Source of the DNA: Holothuria scabra
Taxonomy: Eukaryota; Echinodermata; Holothuroidea; Aspidochirotida; Holothuriidae
NCBI GenBank assembly: GCA_037179385.1
Contig: CM074187.1
Span: forward strand, 51,184,879-51,248,878
Reading direction: 5' to 3'
DNA length: 64,000 nucleotides
This document shows, piece by piece, positions 11,340 to 23,500 of this stretch (position 1 is the stretch's first letter; every line of letters starts with the position of its first letter). Below the pieces are notes generated by a model. That model ran no database searches. It had not been told where the DNA came from and was given only the letters and a program-made list of their open reading frames with translations. The position numbers were made by a program, and so were the translations under genes.

Positions 11340-13200
11340 GTGTACGATTCATTTCTTTATATTTTATACCTTCCATTCCGATAGTAATTTAAAGTTATTT
11401 CAAGACCTGAAGGCGCACATCAGACAGTCGGAGCATTTCAAGTTTCTTGTCGACACTCCACGGGCACGGGCAATATAGGTCTACACCAAAAATGTATATT
11501 ATTAGTTATATAACTAAAACTTTTATGTGAGATCAAAGTCAGGCCGGTATTGTCTTGCATTATAAGAGTATAATGAAACTCGGAATCTTGTACTAGAAAA
11601 ATATCAAGAAATTCTTATGTCAAAGTAATTAACATTTCATCTCACTTGAAAGACCTCTTCAATGTCGTTTCATTCTGGAAAAGAAGCAGTTATTCAAATT
11701 CAAATTTACTTTTCATATATTTGACAAAAATAGCAAGTTAAAACTTGAACATATACAGTGAAAGCAAAAACGTATATGAGGGAACCTAGAAAAATGATCC
11801 AAATTAACAAAATTACACCAATACAACATTACAAACAAAAATATTAATCGAGAAAACGTAAAAAGAATAAGCACAACAGGGAGGAAATCGAGGTAACAGG
11901 AGCTATTTTTCTATCGGACTTTGATTGTCACTCTAAATCATATGAAAATAAATCTATGAATACGAACACTCCAGGAACTTGTCTGAGGGTGGTGCGTTAC
12001 ATACATTAGTGCAAATTTTGGAGTAAATGTAGGCCTATTTGTCTAAGAAGAAGTAATATTCTCCACGGAGGAGGACAGGGCAGAGCGTGTTCGGGATGAC
12101 CCCTTTGATCCGATTTAGCTGCATGCCTAAAATGTCTTTCTTTCTGTAGTTTCGTGCAAAAGTTCTTCTTTTAAATTTCCACAATTCGTGAAAAACCTAT
12201 ACAGTTTCTTTTAACCTGACAGATTTGCTTAATTCGATTTTGCATTGCTCGTCTAATAACCTGTTTTGCAGTTGTACATTTAAATTGAATTTCCATGCAC
12301 AGTATATAATCCTTCATAAGGAAATTACAGTTTTAGGTCTGGGTATGTGTTTTGGGAGGCAAGAAGGTCAAGAAGACGTTGGTCAGTTTGTTTTGCCATT
12401 GGGGACGTGGTCGGTAGTTCATTCGGAGAGCGCTGACTTCTTCGGGAGTAACTTTCGATTTCGCCCCATGACTCTTCCCCAGAAGATGATGGGACCTAGC
12501 CAAATTTAGTGTAAATATATCTACCTTTACTGAGATGTAGAACCAGGATTTCAGGCTTCTAACACCAGGAGAATGCCCACTGGTCACCAGTAAACTCTTA
12601 AAAATAATTGGCTCAAGTCGCTTCAAATTTACAGAACAAAAAATTAAGAGAAACATGTATGTTGCAGAAACGTTGTACTAATAAGTTTCCACAACTTTTG
12701 CGAATGCTTATTTGTCTTTATTTGGTTGTTCTCTATATCTACCGAAATATCTTACTGTGTAACATTTCCACCTCTCCCGTCCTGCTTTCCCATAAATGAA
12801 ATCGTGTAGGCCTAATAAATGCAAGGTTGTGCTGTATGAAAATATCACCTTATTTTTAATTTAAATTTTCCTGCATAGTGGAGAAGTTGCCTTTGTAATA
12901 AATTTATTCGTCTAATTGTAAATCCAGTGATATTATTTACCAATCCGCGAGTACATTTTAAAGTGTTAAATGGGGTTCCTTTTCTCTTAACTTGAGTGTC
13001 TCCTCAAGGAGATATTCCGATTCAGACCATATAGTGTGTGACTCATCTGAGTTATAATAATTTTTTTCTCCTGGGAATGAAACCGTAGTGATCGAATGAA
13101 TGAAGCCAGGTGAAGTCATCTGCATAAAACTCTTCATCTCTGAACAAAGACGGTGGAAATCATAGCAACATGCATGTGAAAATGATAAAACACGAACGAA
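11340..13200. other. no gene seen
   Basis: This is AT-rich sequence without convincing exons. The overlapping plus and minus frames at 12225-12656 have no recognisable domains. Confidence 0.45.
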
Positions 13201-13214
13201 TGCTTAAATAAAGA

Positions 13215-13400
13215 CACATAACACCCAAAGTAGGTACCTTTTACCTCTGGGTATAGGAAAATTCCCAATTGGTGACTGCTCTTTGATTGACATCAAATTC
13301 AAAAGATGCAAAGGAGCTCTTCTTCCACGTCACAGCATGCACAGAACAGTTAAGTGTAACATTAACACATTTCTGCACAGAGAGAGTTTTGATTATATAC
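13215..13400 (+). mobile_element. degraded AAAGGGCC MITE copy
   Basis: The landmarks CCCAATTGGTGACTGCTCTT, TTGATTGACATCAAATTCAA and GAGAGTTTTGATTATATA match the central part of the family. The terminal repeats are lost. Confidence 0.45.
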
Positions 13401-15940
13401 CTTGCCTATATCATTCTTTCGGATATTCCATGAAATTAATAGCCTGCGTAGCACCTCTGTGACTGCAGCCCAGTTAGGCCGCCGTCCCTTGGTTTTCCGT
13501 AGCGATGAGATGTACGAAATAAAGACTTCGTCCGTTCAGCGGGCTATGAAATTGCACGATTGGGTTGACAAGATCGGTGCTTGTTTTGGATTTGGAGAGA
13601 GCTAATTGGGAAGTTGTGTCAGTTCGTCGGGATATCCTCTGAAGTAACGAACCAAGTAACCAGATTTGTGTCTGCACAAAGCGGGTACAAAGGCAGTTGT
13701 GGAAAGGGGCTACAACAACAGACGTTCGGGACATTTCAGTTTGGGGACAGAGCATCCTTGAAGCTTTCTCTAAACACTTAGAGAAGTGCTACCATCAGTT
13801 GACGCGAAACGTACAGAAAATTTTGAAAATCGCAAACCCTTACGCAGCCAGAAATGGTATTCCCCGGGTTTGAAGCAGAATCTAAGCAGATTTATGTTGA
13901 AATTTCTCAGAAAGTTGCCTAATAAAAGGCTCGGGTAGCCTTATTTGGTTTGATGAAGGGACAAATTGAGTCATCGTCCCTGTTCTTGAGTCGTCCTGCT
14001 TAAGGTGATATAAAGCGAGGGGTGTCATTAAGAAATATGGCACGCCACAAGATGGCCTTTTACGGCTTTTGATTTTTTCGGCCAAACGTTTAAACTATGT
14101 ATATACCTCTGCACCTTCCCGTAAGTCCTTGTAATCAATCCGTCAATTGAAAACACCCCGAAACCTTCACCCGAATAGTTTTAATATGTCGGGGAAGTTT
14201 TGTTAAAAGGCAAGAAGTGGTGCTGAGGAAAAATTTTATTTTCTGTAAGCAGCGTGAATGTGCTGCAAATTTTTATTTTTTAATTTTCCATGATTTTTGG
14301 ACTGTTCACTCCAATATTTTTAGGCAAATGCTTGGAAGAATAATTGGTATATTCGATTATTTCGGGCATTGATTGGACAAGACTATGAAAAGAGGCTGAA
14401 AAAAAATGCCAGAATGTGTTGCGAATTTTCGTACCACCCTTAAGTGTTCATGAAAATGTTACACCGAATATAAGATACTACTTAATGTCCGGACATATGC
14501 CACGAATATTGATTCATTTCGGGCTTTTTGATGAACAATACTGTGAAAGTGAGGTACAGAACAATTCTTTTGTGTACATTGACTGTCCGAATGTGTCGCG
14601 AATTCGAACAATTATATTTCAATTTTGTTTTTTATGACAGTTTCACCCTGGCTGTGATACGTGCTAGATTTTTAAGGAATTTCCAGACACTGTTGGATTT
14701 CCTGTGTAATTATTGTATACTTTTTGATTAATTTTTTTGAATTAAGTTTTTTTATATTAAGTTTTTTTCTTTTTTGATTAAGTTTTTTTCTGAAGATTGC
14801 TAGCTTTGTTAGACAAATATTTTTTGTCCTAGTATACTGTTCAAACTTTAACTGTGCCATTTCTGATTATGTAATCGTATTTGTGTGGACGAAATAAATG
14901 AAATGATTGAGCTATAACATGGCATGCCAGATTTTTTTCCACTGAAATGGTTGCCCGAATTTTCTCAGAACCTTGCCCGAATTTCAGATTTTGAACAAAA
15001 ATGGTACTTTATGAGATTTGCTATCCAGTTGGGGAGCTAGCTCAGCTCCCCCTGCATGTTGGACAAATCATGGCACAACTTAAAAGGAGAATGTAATGTT
15101 CTATCATAAGACAAATTAAGTCACGTAGCCACGGAGGGTGGGAACACGAGGATGAAGATATATACTGCCCAGAAAACTACCACAATGAAACTAATCTTGT
15201 AAATTTTTGAACTTCGCTCCATTTTGCGTCTAAGATCCCTACTATACATACCCTCCTTCTTTCAAACCAAGACCAACAAAACTTGATCCTACCGGGATAA
15301 AAATCGGTCATTCTTGCATCGGGCCTGGACATATGTTTTTAACGGGCTGACCTACATATCATATATTTCGTTTTATTCAAAATTGGGAATTATTGTTCAT
15401 TGATAGAACGAAAATCAGAACCCTTTCTTCTGTGGATGTAGTATAACAAGAGAAATGTATATGGCACCGTTTGCATCTAAATCCTTCGATACAGCCAAAA
15501 AAAAAAAAATTAAAAAAAAATCACCATCAGGTCCACTCTCACTCTCTTCATCCATCCTCAGAACTGTGATCAGAAATGGGGGCGATTAGTTGACTTGTCC
15601 CCTCACAATCAAAACCTGGCTACACCCCTGTTGTAGTCCGGAAAAGCAGTATTTTGTTAAGAATAAATGTGTTCAAATTGTAATAAACGTGTTGATCACG
15701 TCATCATCTGTACAAATATAGGAAATCTGTGGTTAAACCTGGTTGAAAGTTGCCACTTTTTTTCGAGAATAACAACTATAGTAATGTTATAGCATTGGTC
15801 CAAATGAGTCGACGTTATCTTTTGTGTTTGACACAAAGCATCAAGTATTTTTGCCATATCTAATAATCACACTAAACCTCCATACAAAAACTGAATTTCG
15901 CGGCAAGCAAAACAGAATTGCCCATGCACCTCCTTTTTTA
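13401..15940. other. no gene seen
   Basis: I find no supported exons or RNA genes. GACGCGAAACGTACAGAAAA at 13801 is a relic of the hAT-like internal motif described for 6430-7437. The T-rich run at 14725-14790 repeats TTAAGTTTTTTT, simple low-complexity sequence. Confidence 0.45.
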
Positions 15941-15941
15941 G

Positions 15942-16244
15942 GGTGGAGATGGTTCGGTGGTTTGAGCGTACTGCCTTGCATACTGAAGGTCCCCGGATCA
16001 AATCCCGGTGGAACCACTTGGAAAATTTCCGGGGTCTAAAAATTAGCTTGTTCAGCATAGCTGTTCACAGTGATGCTGAGGGGGTTTAAAATTGGTGAAT
16101 TACAAAATTGGGTATTTGGTTGTCCGTTTCAGGAAGTTGTCCGACTCAGGAAGTTGTCCGCTTGCTCAGTTCAGCTGTTGAGCAGTGGTGCAGAGCAAGT
16201 ATAACCTCCACCCCTTCAGCCTTTGGGAAAGTGGTTTTAACCTG
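15942..16244 (+). mobile_element. tRNA-derived SINE
   Basis: The head (15942-16018) has a tRNA-like box A (TGGTTCGGTGGTTTGAGCG), an anticodon-like CTTGCAT and a B box (GGATCAAATCC). It is followed by GGTGGAACCA. Spacing and sequence are closest to tRNA-Ala(TGC), but the acceptor stem does not pair well, so it is not a functional tRNA. An unrelated body of about 225 bases leads into the TTATG array at 16245. Head, body and simple tail together are standard SINE layout. Confidence 0.55.
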
Positions 16245-16449
16245 TTATGTTATGTTATGTTATGTTATGTTATGTTATGTTATGTTATGTTATGTTATGT
16301 TATGTTATGTTATGTTATGTTATGTTATGTTATGTTATGTTATGTTATGTTATGTTATGTTATGTTATGTTATGTTATGTTATGTTATGTTATGTTATGT
16401 TATGTTATGTTATTTTATGTTATGTTATGTTATGTTATGTTATGTTATG
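16245..16449 (+). repeat. TTATG pentanucleotide microsatellite
   Basis: About 41 uninterrupted TTATG units span 205 bases, with one variant unit near 16411 (TTTTATG). Because 5 is not a multiple of 3, the array is open in all three forward frames and produces spurious reading frames. It sits directly behind the SINE body and probably grew from the SINE tail. Confidence 0.95.
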
Positions 16450-17494
16450 ACATCTTACAAATTATTCCCTGTGAGCAACAACTCCCAACAACAAACAAGT
16501 CTCCAACAACTCCCTGCTTTGAGTGTTTATTACAAACACTTGTAAAAACTTGTGCAAAAAGATGGCGCCATTCTTGTTTGCGTTGAACACTTCTATTCAA
16601 ATATTTACTTGGTACATAACTTCTTCATAATTTATCCAGGGAGTTGTTCTATCAAAGTTTTGTTATAAGGTTCGCTTATGTCGCACAAAACGACAAGTGT
16701 AGTGCTGCTACCCATACAAATGATTAAAATTACTATGAACCACACAATTTGTTGAATTGCCCCCACAGAGCTCTATAGGCAAGTATGCTAGTGGTGTACT
16801 ACCTCACTTAGGAGAAGTTTGATGTATGGGACTCTTCGAAGTTTTGTTTACAACCACGATCGTTTTCAGATTTTGTAAGGAACAAAAATCGGTAAATAAT
16901 ATTTTTAGAGGCTTGTAGAGATAAAAGAAATCACAGTATACTTAGAACGTGACTTACCGTCAAAGCGTTGTGCAGTTCTTAATCCATTTTGTCACTTTCT
17001 ACTGATCATGTGTGCGGAAAATTTCCATAGGGAGGCTTTCCGCGAACTCAATACACAGTTCTGTCACGTGTAGTCTACGACTCTACGTCTATTCTGCTAC
17101 TGTATGCCCACTTTGTTTTATCCACATTGGTTAGGCAATACGTACATCACACGCTTTCACAAAATTTCCCTTGCTTTTGAACCTCCAACGACTTCGTCAA
17201 ACACTTCAACTATTTCTCATTCTAGAGCAAGGTCATTCAACCTTTAAGTTCTCCTAGGCCTAAGCTATGCCTAATGTTACAGTTTTTGAATAAAAAACAG
17301 TTTTGTAACTGTATAAGTCATGAATTAAAAAAAATTAATCATGTATTCTATACTTTACTTTCAGGAAAGTCATCTGGGGGTAAGCCATTTGAAACTAATA
17401 CCTGCTGATGGAGGTGATTACATTTGATACGCAGAACCCTGTCTCTGACTTTGGTCTATGCAAGTCATAGTTTGCTGCATTGATAGGAAAAATA
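16450..17494 (+). promoter_or_regulatory. upstream region and probable 5'UTR of TPK gene A
   Basis: A YY1-like AAGATGGCGCC lies at 16559-16569. A good splice acceptor (TACTTTACTTTCAG) ends at 17364. Transcription may therefore start upstream, with 17365-17494 as the untranslated start of the first coding exon. An in-frame TAG at 17468-17470 closes the frame upstream of the ATG. No TATA box stands out. The position of the transcription start is inference. Confidence 0.35.
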
Positions 17495-17558
17495 ATGAGC
17501 ACATGCAATGGTTATGTACAAAGGCTCCAGCCTTTGAGCTGTCTAAAGCCAGAAACAG
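17495..17558 (+). CDS. TPK1: TPK gene A, coding exon 1
   Basis: It encodes residues 1-21 plus one base. The peptide end ([11 protein letters not shown]) aligns with the short N-terminal lead of animal TPK1. The donor is ACAG|GTCAGT. The ATG is the first after the in-frame TAG at 17468. Confidence 0.85.
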
Positions 17559-20500
17559 GTCAGTTTTTCTGTATGGTTCTTTGTAAATGTTTTTTTTTTT
17601 AAATTGATCGACTTATTAAGTTGAAGAATACTCATCCTGTTTATTTTACTCTTTAATAAGCTAGGGTCTCATAACACATCTTTTCCTCCTTTTTGTCACA
17701 TGGGTACCTTACTGTAACTTTTCAAACTCTGATTTCAGTTGTTTTTACTGTAATGATTCCTGGCTTATCCCTTCACCATGACATACACATGACATGCATA
17801 TTTCACCTGAGTCCCCATCAAAAGTGAAGTTGGGTGGAGTCATCAAATGTCACCCAGCTTTCTGCTTAAGTCATTCAAGCATGCTCCAAGATTACACAAG
17901 CTTGATAGGAGACAACTAGCAGAATAATACAGGTCAGATGTGCAACTGTTTGTGAGGTGTGAAAGTTAAGGCAAGCAGTAGGGCAATTTTTTATCTGGAT
18001 TTTGGTGACATTCCTTCACTGAAGCAAAAAGGTGTGTAAAGACTTTTTATAGACAGGGAAATTCAACATGACCCCTCAATGTCTAACAAGAGCAAACAGC
18101 TTAGTCAACAGGTTTTTTTTTTTTTATTTCGGGAAAACATGCTTATTTGGGGTTATCACTTGAAAATGAAGCCAATATAAATCTTGGGAAATGTGCTCTG
18201 ACCCATCAACCAAACATAGAGTATTGTGTTCTATTTATATAATAGTTCCATTGTAATCATGTTAAGGTTCTTTCCTTTAATCATTAAATTTTTTGTGTTT
18301 CATGATTGAAAGTCCACTTACATTACCATGGTGCAAATGATTTGGCTTGCTGATGTTCCTTTGTTATAGGAAGGGTAGCATATATTCTGTGAAGGGTGTA
18401 CTGTAGTTTTCTTCTCAGAAGTTAATTTCCCTGGTGTAGACCTGTTGATGTTTGTGCAAAACTGAACCATGGATTTGGAAAAGTCTTGAACCTAGAAAGT
18501 CATACAACTTTTTATTTGTGATATCAAGGCCTTGAAAGTCGTGGAAAAAAATCAACTGATGAAATGCCATGGAATTTCAAAATTTTGGATAAAAAACAAT
18601 CTTTATTTGACTCGCAAGGTATGCACTATAATTCTGCCAAAAGCTAAAAGTCATGGAGTCAATTGTGAGTGTGGAAAGGTTATGAAAAAGTCATGGATTT
18701 TTTTTTTGTAAAAGTCATGGAAAGTTATGTGATTATAGTGGAAAGAAAGTGTAAGAACCCCATCAGTGAAAGTTTTCTCAAAGTATTTAATATTTCCCAG
18801 AGTGATGCAATTAAATTTACAAGTGCTCACAAGTTCAAATGATTCACTGTTCAATGATTTGGACATTTGGGAAATCCCTTTAGGCTTTCTGTCAAGGGGA
18901 ATAAAGGAGATATCTGTCCCCCTTTTCCAGGAGAAGGAGGGCAAAACCTCACATTTTCCCTTGTATAAAAAAAATAAAAATGTCAGCATAGTAACATGGA
19001 AAAGAGGACACCTTTACAGCAATGTTTGCTTTTACGTGTAGATTCAGTAAACAGGCCTCGATTTTTAGAAAAATTCATGGTTGCCCTTTGGGCAACCATT
19101 CAACTAATTTTAGTTGCCCACAAGGAGATTTGGTTGTCCGGAACATTTTTCTGACAATTACAAAACAGTCGCCTAATTGTGTTCATGTATTGTTGGTCTT
19201 TAAGAATAAAGAGATGTAATGTTTGAGAGACAGAAACACTTGGAAGTCTGAAACTACAGTATTGTATAATGGAAAAAGTTGAAAGAGTTGATCAGTCAGC
19301 AGTATAATTTCTTCAATCTGAGAAAAAATGGTTGTCCATCGGACAGCCAACCTTTAACTTTTGGTTGCCCGTAATGAATTTTAGTTGTCCCGGACAATCG
19401 GACAACCACGAAAATCGAGCCTGGAGTAAATAGCCTGTCAAGGCCTGTAAATATAGCCTAGCAAAGCCTGTCAGATTGCTTCCTATAAGGGTCTTAAGCA
19501 AGCATCCATGAATGCACCTGTAGCTCTGGCCAGTGTCAGCCTCAGTTTGGACTTTGGTTTGGCAGTACTTCTAACAACTCCCCCTCCCCATTCTGACTTT
19601 CTGATGGAATCCATGCTTTCCATTTAAGGGAACTCTTTCATAATCATTGACATCTAAGAGACAAATATGTTATCATTGTAAGGCTACTGAATAGCCTAAT
19701 CTTGAACTGCACTTACCAGTCTATTTGGGTTAATAATTGGAGAAGGGTTTGTCCATTGAAGCAATGTTCCATCTCTTTTTTGAAAAAGGGTTAGGTTATG
19801 TAATCCTAACACTGAACTCAATGTGGACTTGTGAGGATATAGAGAAATCAGAACAAAGATATGTCAGAACATTGAGGTTATAATGAGGTTAATATAGTGT
19901 GATTAATTCTATGACTTCAATTTCTTTTCAGATGCTATTTTTCCTTTAATTGTTCTAAATCAACCTCTAAGCCACCAGTGCTGTCATCTCAAGCAACTCT
20001 GGGGTAATGCTGTGTTCAAAGCTGGGACTGATGGAGCTAACAATGAACTATTTGATTTGATGAAAAGGGAAAACAACAATAGGTGAGTATGATTCAATAA
20101 GCAAGTTTGGTATTTTCATATCCACATGGAATTGTGGGGCACAGCGTCGGGTGTACAAACTGAGCTCAGTAAATAGTGTATGGCATTCCCTTGTTGTTGT
20201 ATGTGCATATAACACTATTTAACCCTTTACCGTTGTGCTCCGATCGGGGCATATTTGCGCACCTCGGGAGTGGGCGGAAAAGCGGACGCAGCACGCCCCG
20301 CATCAGCTTCCGTAGGCCATTGACCCGGTGACCTTAAACTATTGTCTCTCTCGTTGTTGTGGCTGAATTTTCGGGTAGCTACTCGCAGTTTTGAGCTCCG
20401 CGTGAAACAGTAAAGATGGGTGACAGCCGAGCTCTCCGTATGGGTCCAAAAGGACCCAAACAACGGTAAAGGGTTAAAATAAGCCTGTGGAGCGTGTTTA

Positions 20501-23500
20501 CTGCAAAGCTGATATATGCCACTGTCTCTGCGTGTGTGCACAGCTGACAGAGTGGTGCAGATATATTTTAGCTTAACCCTTTACCGTTGTGCTCCGATCG
20601 GGGCATATTTGCGCGCCTCGGGAGTGGGCGGAAAAGCGGACGCAGCACGCCCCGCTTCAGCTTCCGTAGGCCATTGACCCCGTGACCTTAAACTATTGTC
20701 TCTCTCGTTGTTGTGGCCGAATTTTTGGGTAGCTACTCGCAGTTTCAAGCTCCGCGTGAAACAGTAAAGATGGGTGACAGCCGAGCTCTCCGTATGGGTC
20801 CAAAAGGACCCAAACAACGGTAAAGGGTTAAGTGTCTAGCCTACTGGAATGAAAATAAGGGTCCCAGTCCTACTTTATGACTGATTAAAATGCCAAACTG
20901 AATAGGACATTTTAGCCAATGTTACTGTTATGTAGTATGGTGGGCTCTCCATGACCTTTAGCAGATGCCATCTTGTTGTTTACGAGCAACTCTCCTTTCC
21001 TTTGTTCTAAACAAGGTCTTTGTTCTCGCACAAGGTTTCCAAGAGCGAGCCCGCTAGCTGGTCACACGTGCAACAGACCTCGCAGTAGAAGTATGTAGTC
21101 ACCTTTTAAATGAATGATTAAAGCAATCTTTTTTTTTCTGATCGTTGATTGAAACAGAACTAAAATCTTTACTCTTCCTGTCTGTGCATCTATCTCATCT
21201 CGTATCACCATACTCAGCAAGTTCCAAGACTTTGTTGTACGATTGGCTCATTATCTAACATTACCAGAGAAAAAGGCATTTTCTTGGGTGAATCTTATCT
21301 CTATAATTGCATTAATTAATCGTTTTTACAGACAAACTTTCTCTGTTGACCAAACAGTCTTTATAAAGGGTTCAAACCCCTTTAACTTTATTGATCTCAA
21401 GACACCTGAACAGGAAGTTCTCTTCTAGATTCTGGATTAAGTGTGGTCAACTAGAGATGGCTAAAACTTGCTATTCATTTCTAGTGTCATGTCCTGACGA
21501 TGTGGAGGATGTGCCATGTGCATAGCCATTGTTCAGTTCAGTTTATTTATCCCTTGTTAAAAATCTGACTTTTTTTAAGTGCTAAGAAATTTATGTAAAT
21601 TTGCTTTTGTACAGAATTTTCAATGCTTGATTTCCTTTGTCAAATTGTTATACAGTCTCAAACTAAATGAGTTCTCGTGTTACATTTTAGGCTTGCACCT
21701 TTCTTTAAATAGAATTGGAAGCTATCCTATTGAAATCACCCATATATGTTTTGTGGTGGACTGTAGAAACTGTGTTACCTATTCACTTATGCATAAGAAT
21801 GTGTAACACAGGTCTTTCTTTTTGCAGAATAAAGGTCTACAAGAATCTAAATGACCAAAATTATATTTTACCATCAGAGAACATTTGATATTTTTTTTGC
21901 TTTCCTTAAGCAAAAATCAAATTATTATTTTCAACATGCTATACCCAACTATCTAGTAAGTACCAAAATTACAAAAATTTACATTTTATCTTGAATTTAT
22001 AGCTTATCTGAAGAATACAGTAAGTCAGTGTTTCATTTCATTGGCTCACTAAGTAGCTTGGGCACTGGTTTCTTTGCAACATCAGAGATACAGTAAATCT
22101 ATGTTGAATCTGACTCTAGTACTTTCATAATCCAGAAGCATCTCAAAGAAAATGGGGGAGGGTTGTAAAGGTATTTCTTGGTGATATTGCTCAGTATTAG
22201 GTATATTCTTTTGGTATAACCAACCTAAAGGACTTTATCAAAAGTAAATTCATGACAATGCATAATAGTTAAACTTACAATTTAACTATATACTATGTCA
22301 CTACTGAACACTTTTCTTTTTGATTCCTTGCCGAAGGCAGGCAAGGAATCTATGCGATGGTGATGTCGTGTGTGTGTGTGTGTGTATGTGATGCTTTGGC
22401 TTGTAAACACGATATCTCAAGAAGGGTAATTGTGACTAACCTCATATTTGGTGTGTGGGTTGGTCATATTGAGTAGATGACCCCTATTATTTTTGGTGGA
22501 GATCAAAGGTCATTTGGGGTCACGAGAGGTCAAAAGGTCAAAACCTTGTAAACACCATATCTCGAGAACCGTACATGTGACTATGCTCACATTAAGTGTG
22601 TGGGATGGTCATATTGTGTAGATGATCCCTATTGATTTTCTTGGGGGTCAAAGGTCATTTGGGGTCACGAGTGGACAATAGGTAAATTCCTTAGAAATTG
22701 CTTGTAAACATGGTATCTCAAGAAGAGTAAGTGTGACTAATCTCATATTTGGTGTGTGCATTGGCCATATTGAGTAGATGATCCCTATTGTTTTTGGTGG
22801 AGATCAAAGGTCATTTAGGGTCACAAGAGGTCAAAAGGTCAAAACTTCGTAAACACAATATCTCGAGAACGGTACATGTGACTATGCTCATATTTAGGGT
22901 GTGGGTTGGTCATATTCAGTAGATGACTCCTATTGTTTTTGGTGGAGGTCAAAGGTCATTTGGGGTCATGAGAGGTCAATAGGTAAATACCTTAGAAATT
23001 GCTTGTAAACACGATATCTCAAGAAGAGTAAGTGTGACTAATCTCATATTTGGTGTGTGCATTGGCCATATTGAGTAGATGATCCCTATCGTTTTTGGTG
23101 GAGATCAAAGGTCATTTGGGGTCACAAAAGGTCAAAAGGTCAAAACTTTGTAAACACCATATCTCGAGAACAGTACATGTGACTATGCTCATATTTGAGG
23201 TGTGGGTTGGTCAAATTGAGTAGATGATTCCTATTGTTTTTGGTGGAGGTCAAAGGTCATTTGGGGTCATGAGAGGTCAATAGGTAAATACCTTAGAAAT
23301 TGCTTGTAAACACGATATCTCAAGAAGAGTAAGTGTGACTAATCTCATATTTAGTGTGTGCATTGGCCATATTGAGTAGATGATCCCTATTGTTTTTGGT
23401 GGAGATCAAAGATATTTGGGGTCACGAGAGGTCAAAAGGTCAAAACTTTGTAAACACGATATCTCAAGAACAGTACATGTGACTATGCTCATATTTAGTG

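Noticed and set aside
15942..16018. Functional tRNA-Ala gene
   Set aside because: The acceptor ends do not pair and the anticodon stem is imperfect. The context is a SINE.
16108..16586. Long plus-strand frames encoding repeated MLCYV
   Set aside because: They are translations of the TTATG microsatellite, which is open in all forward frames.
20227..20817. Minus frames of 78 and 104 codons repeated twice
   Set aside because: They lie inside the two piggyBac-type MITEs. The similarity reflects the repeated DNA.
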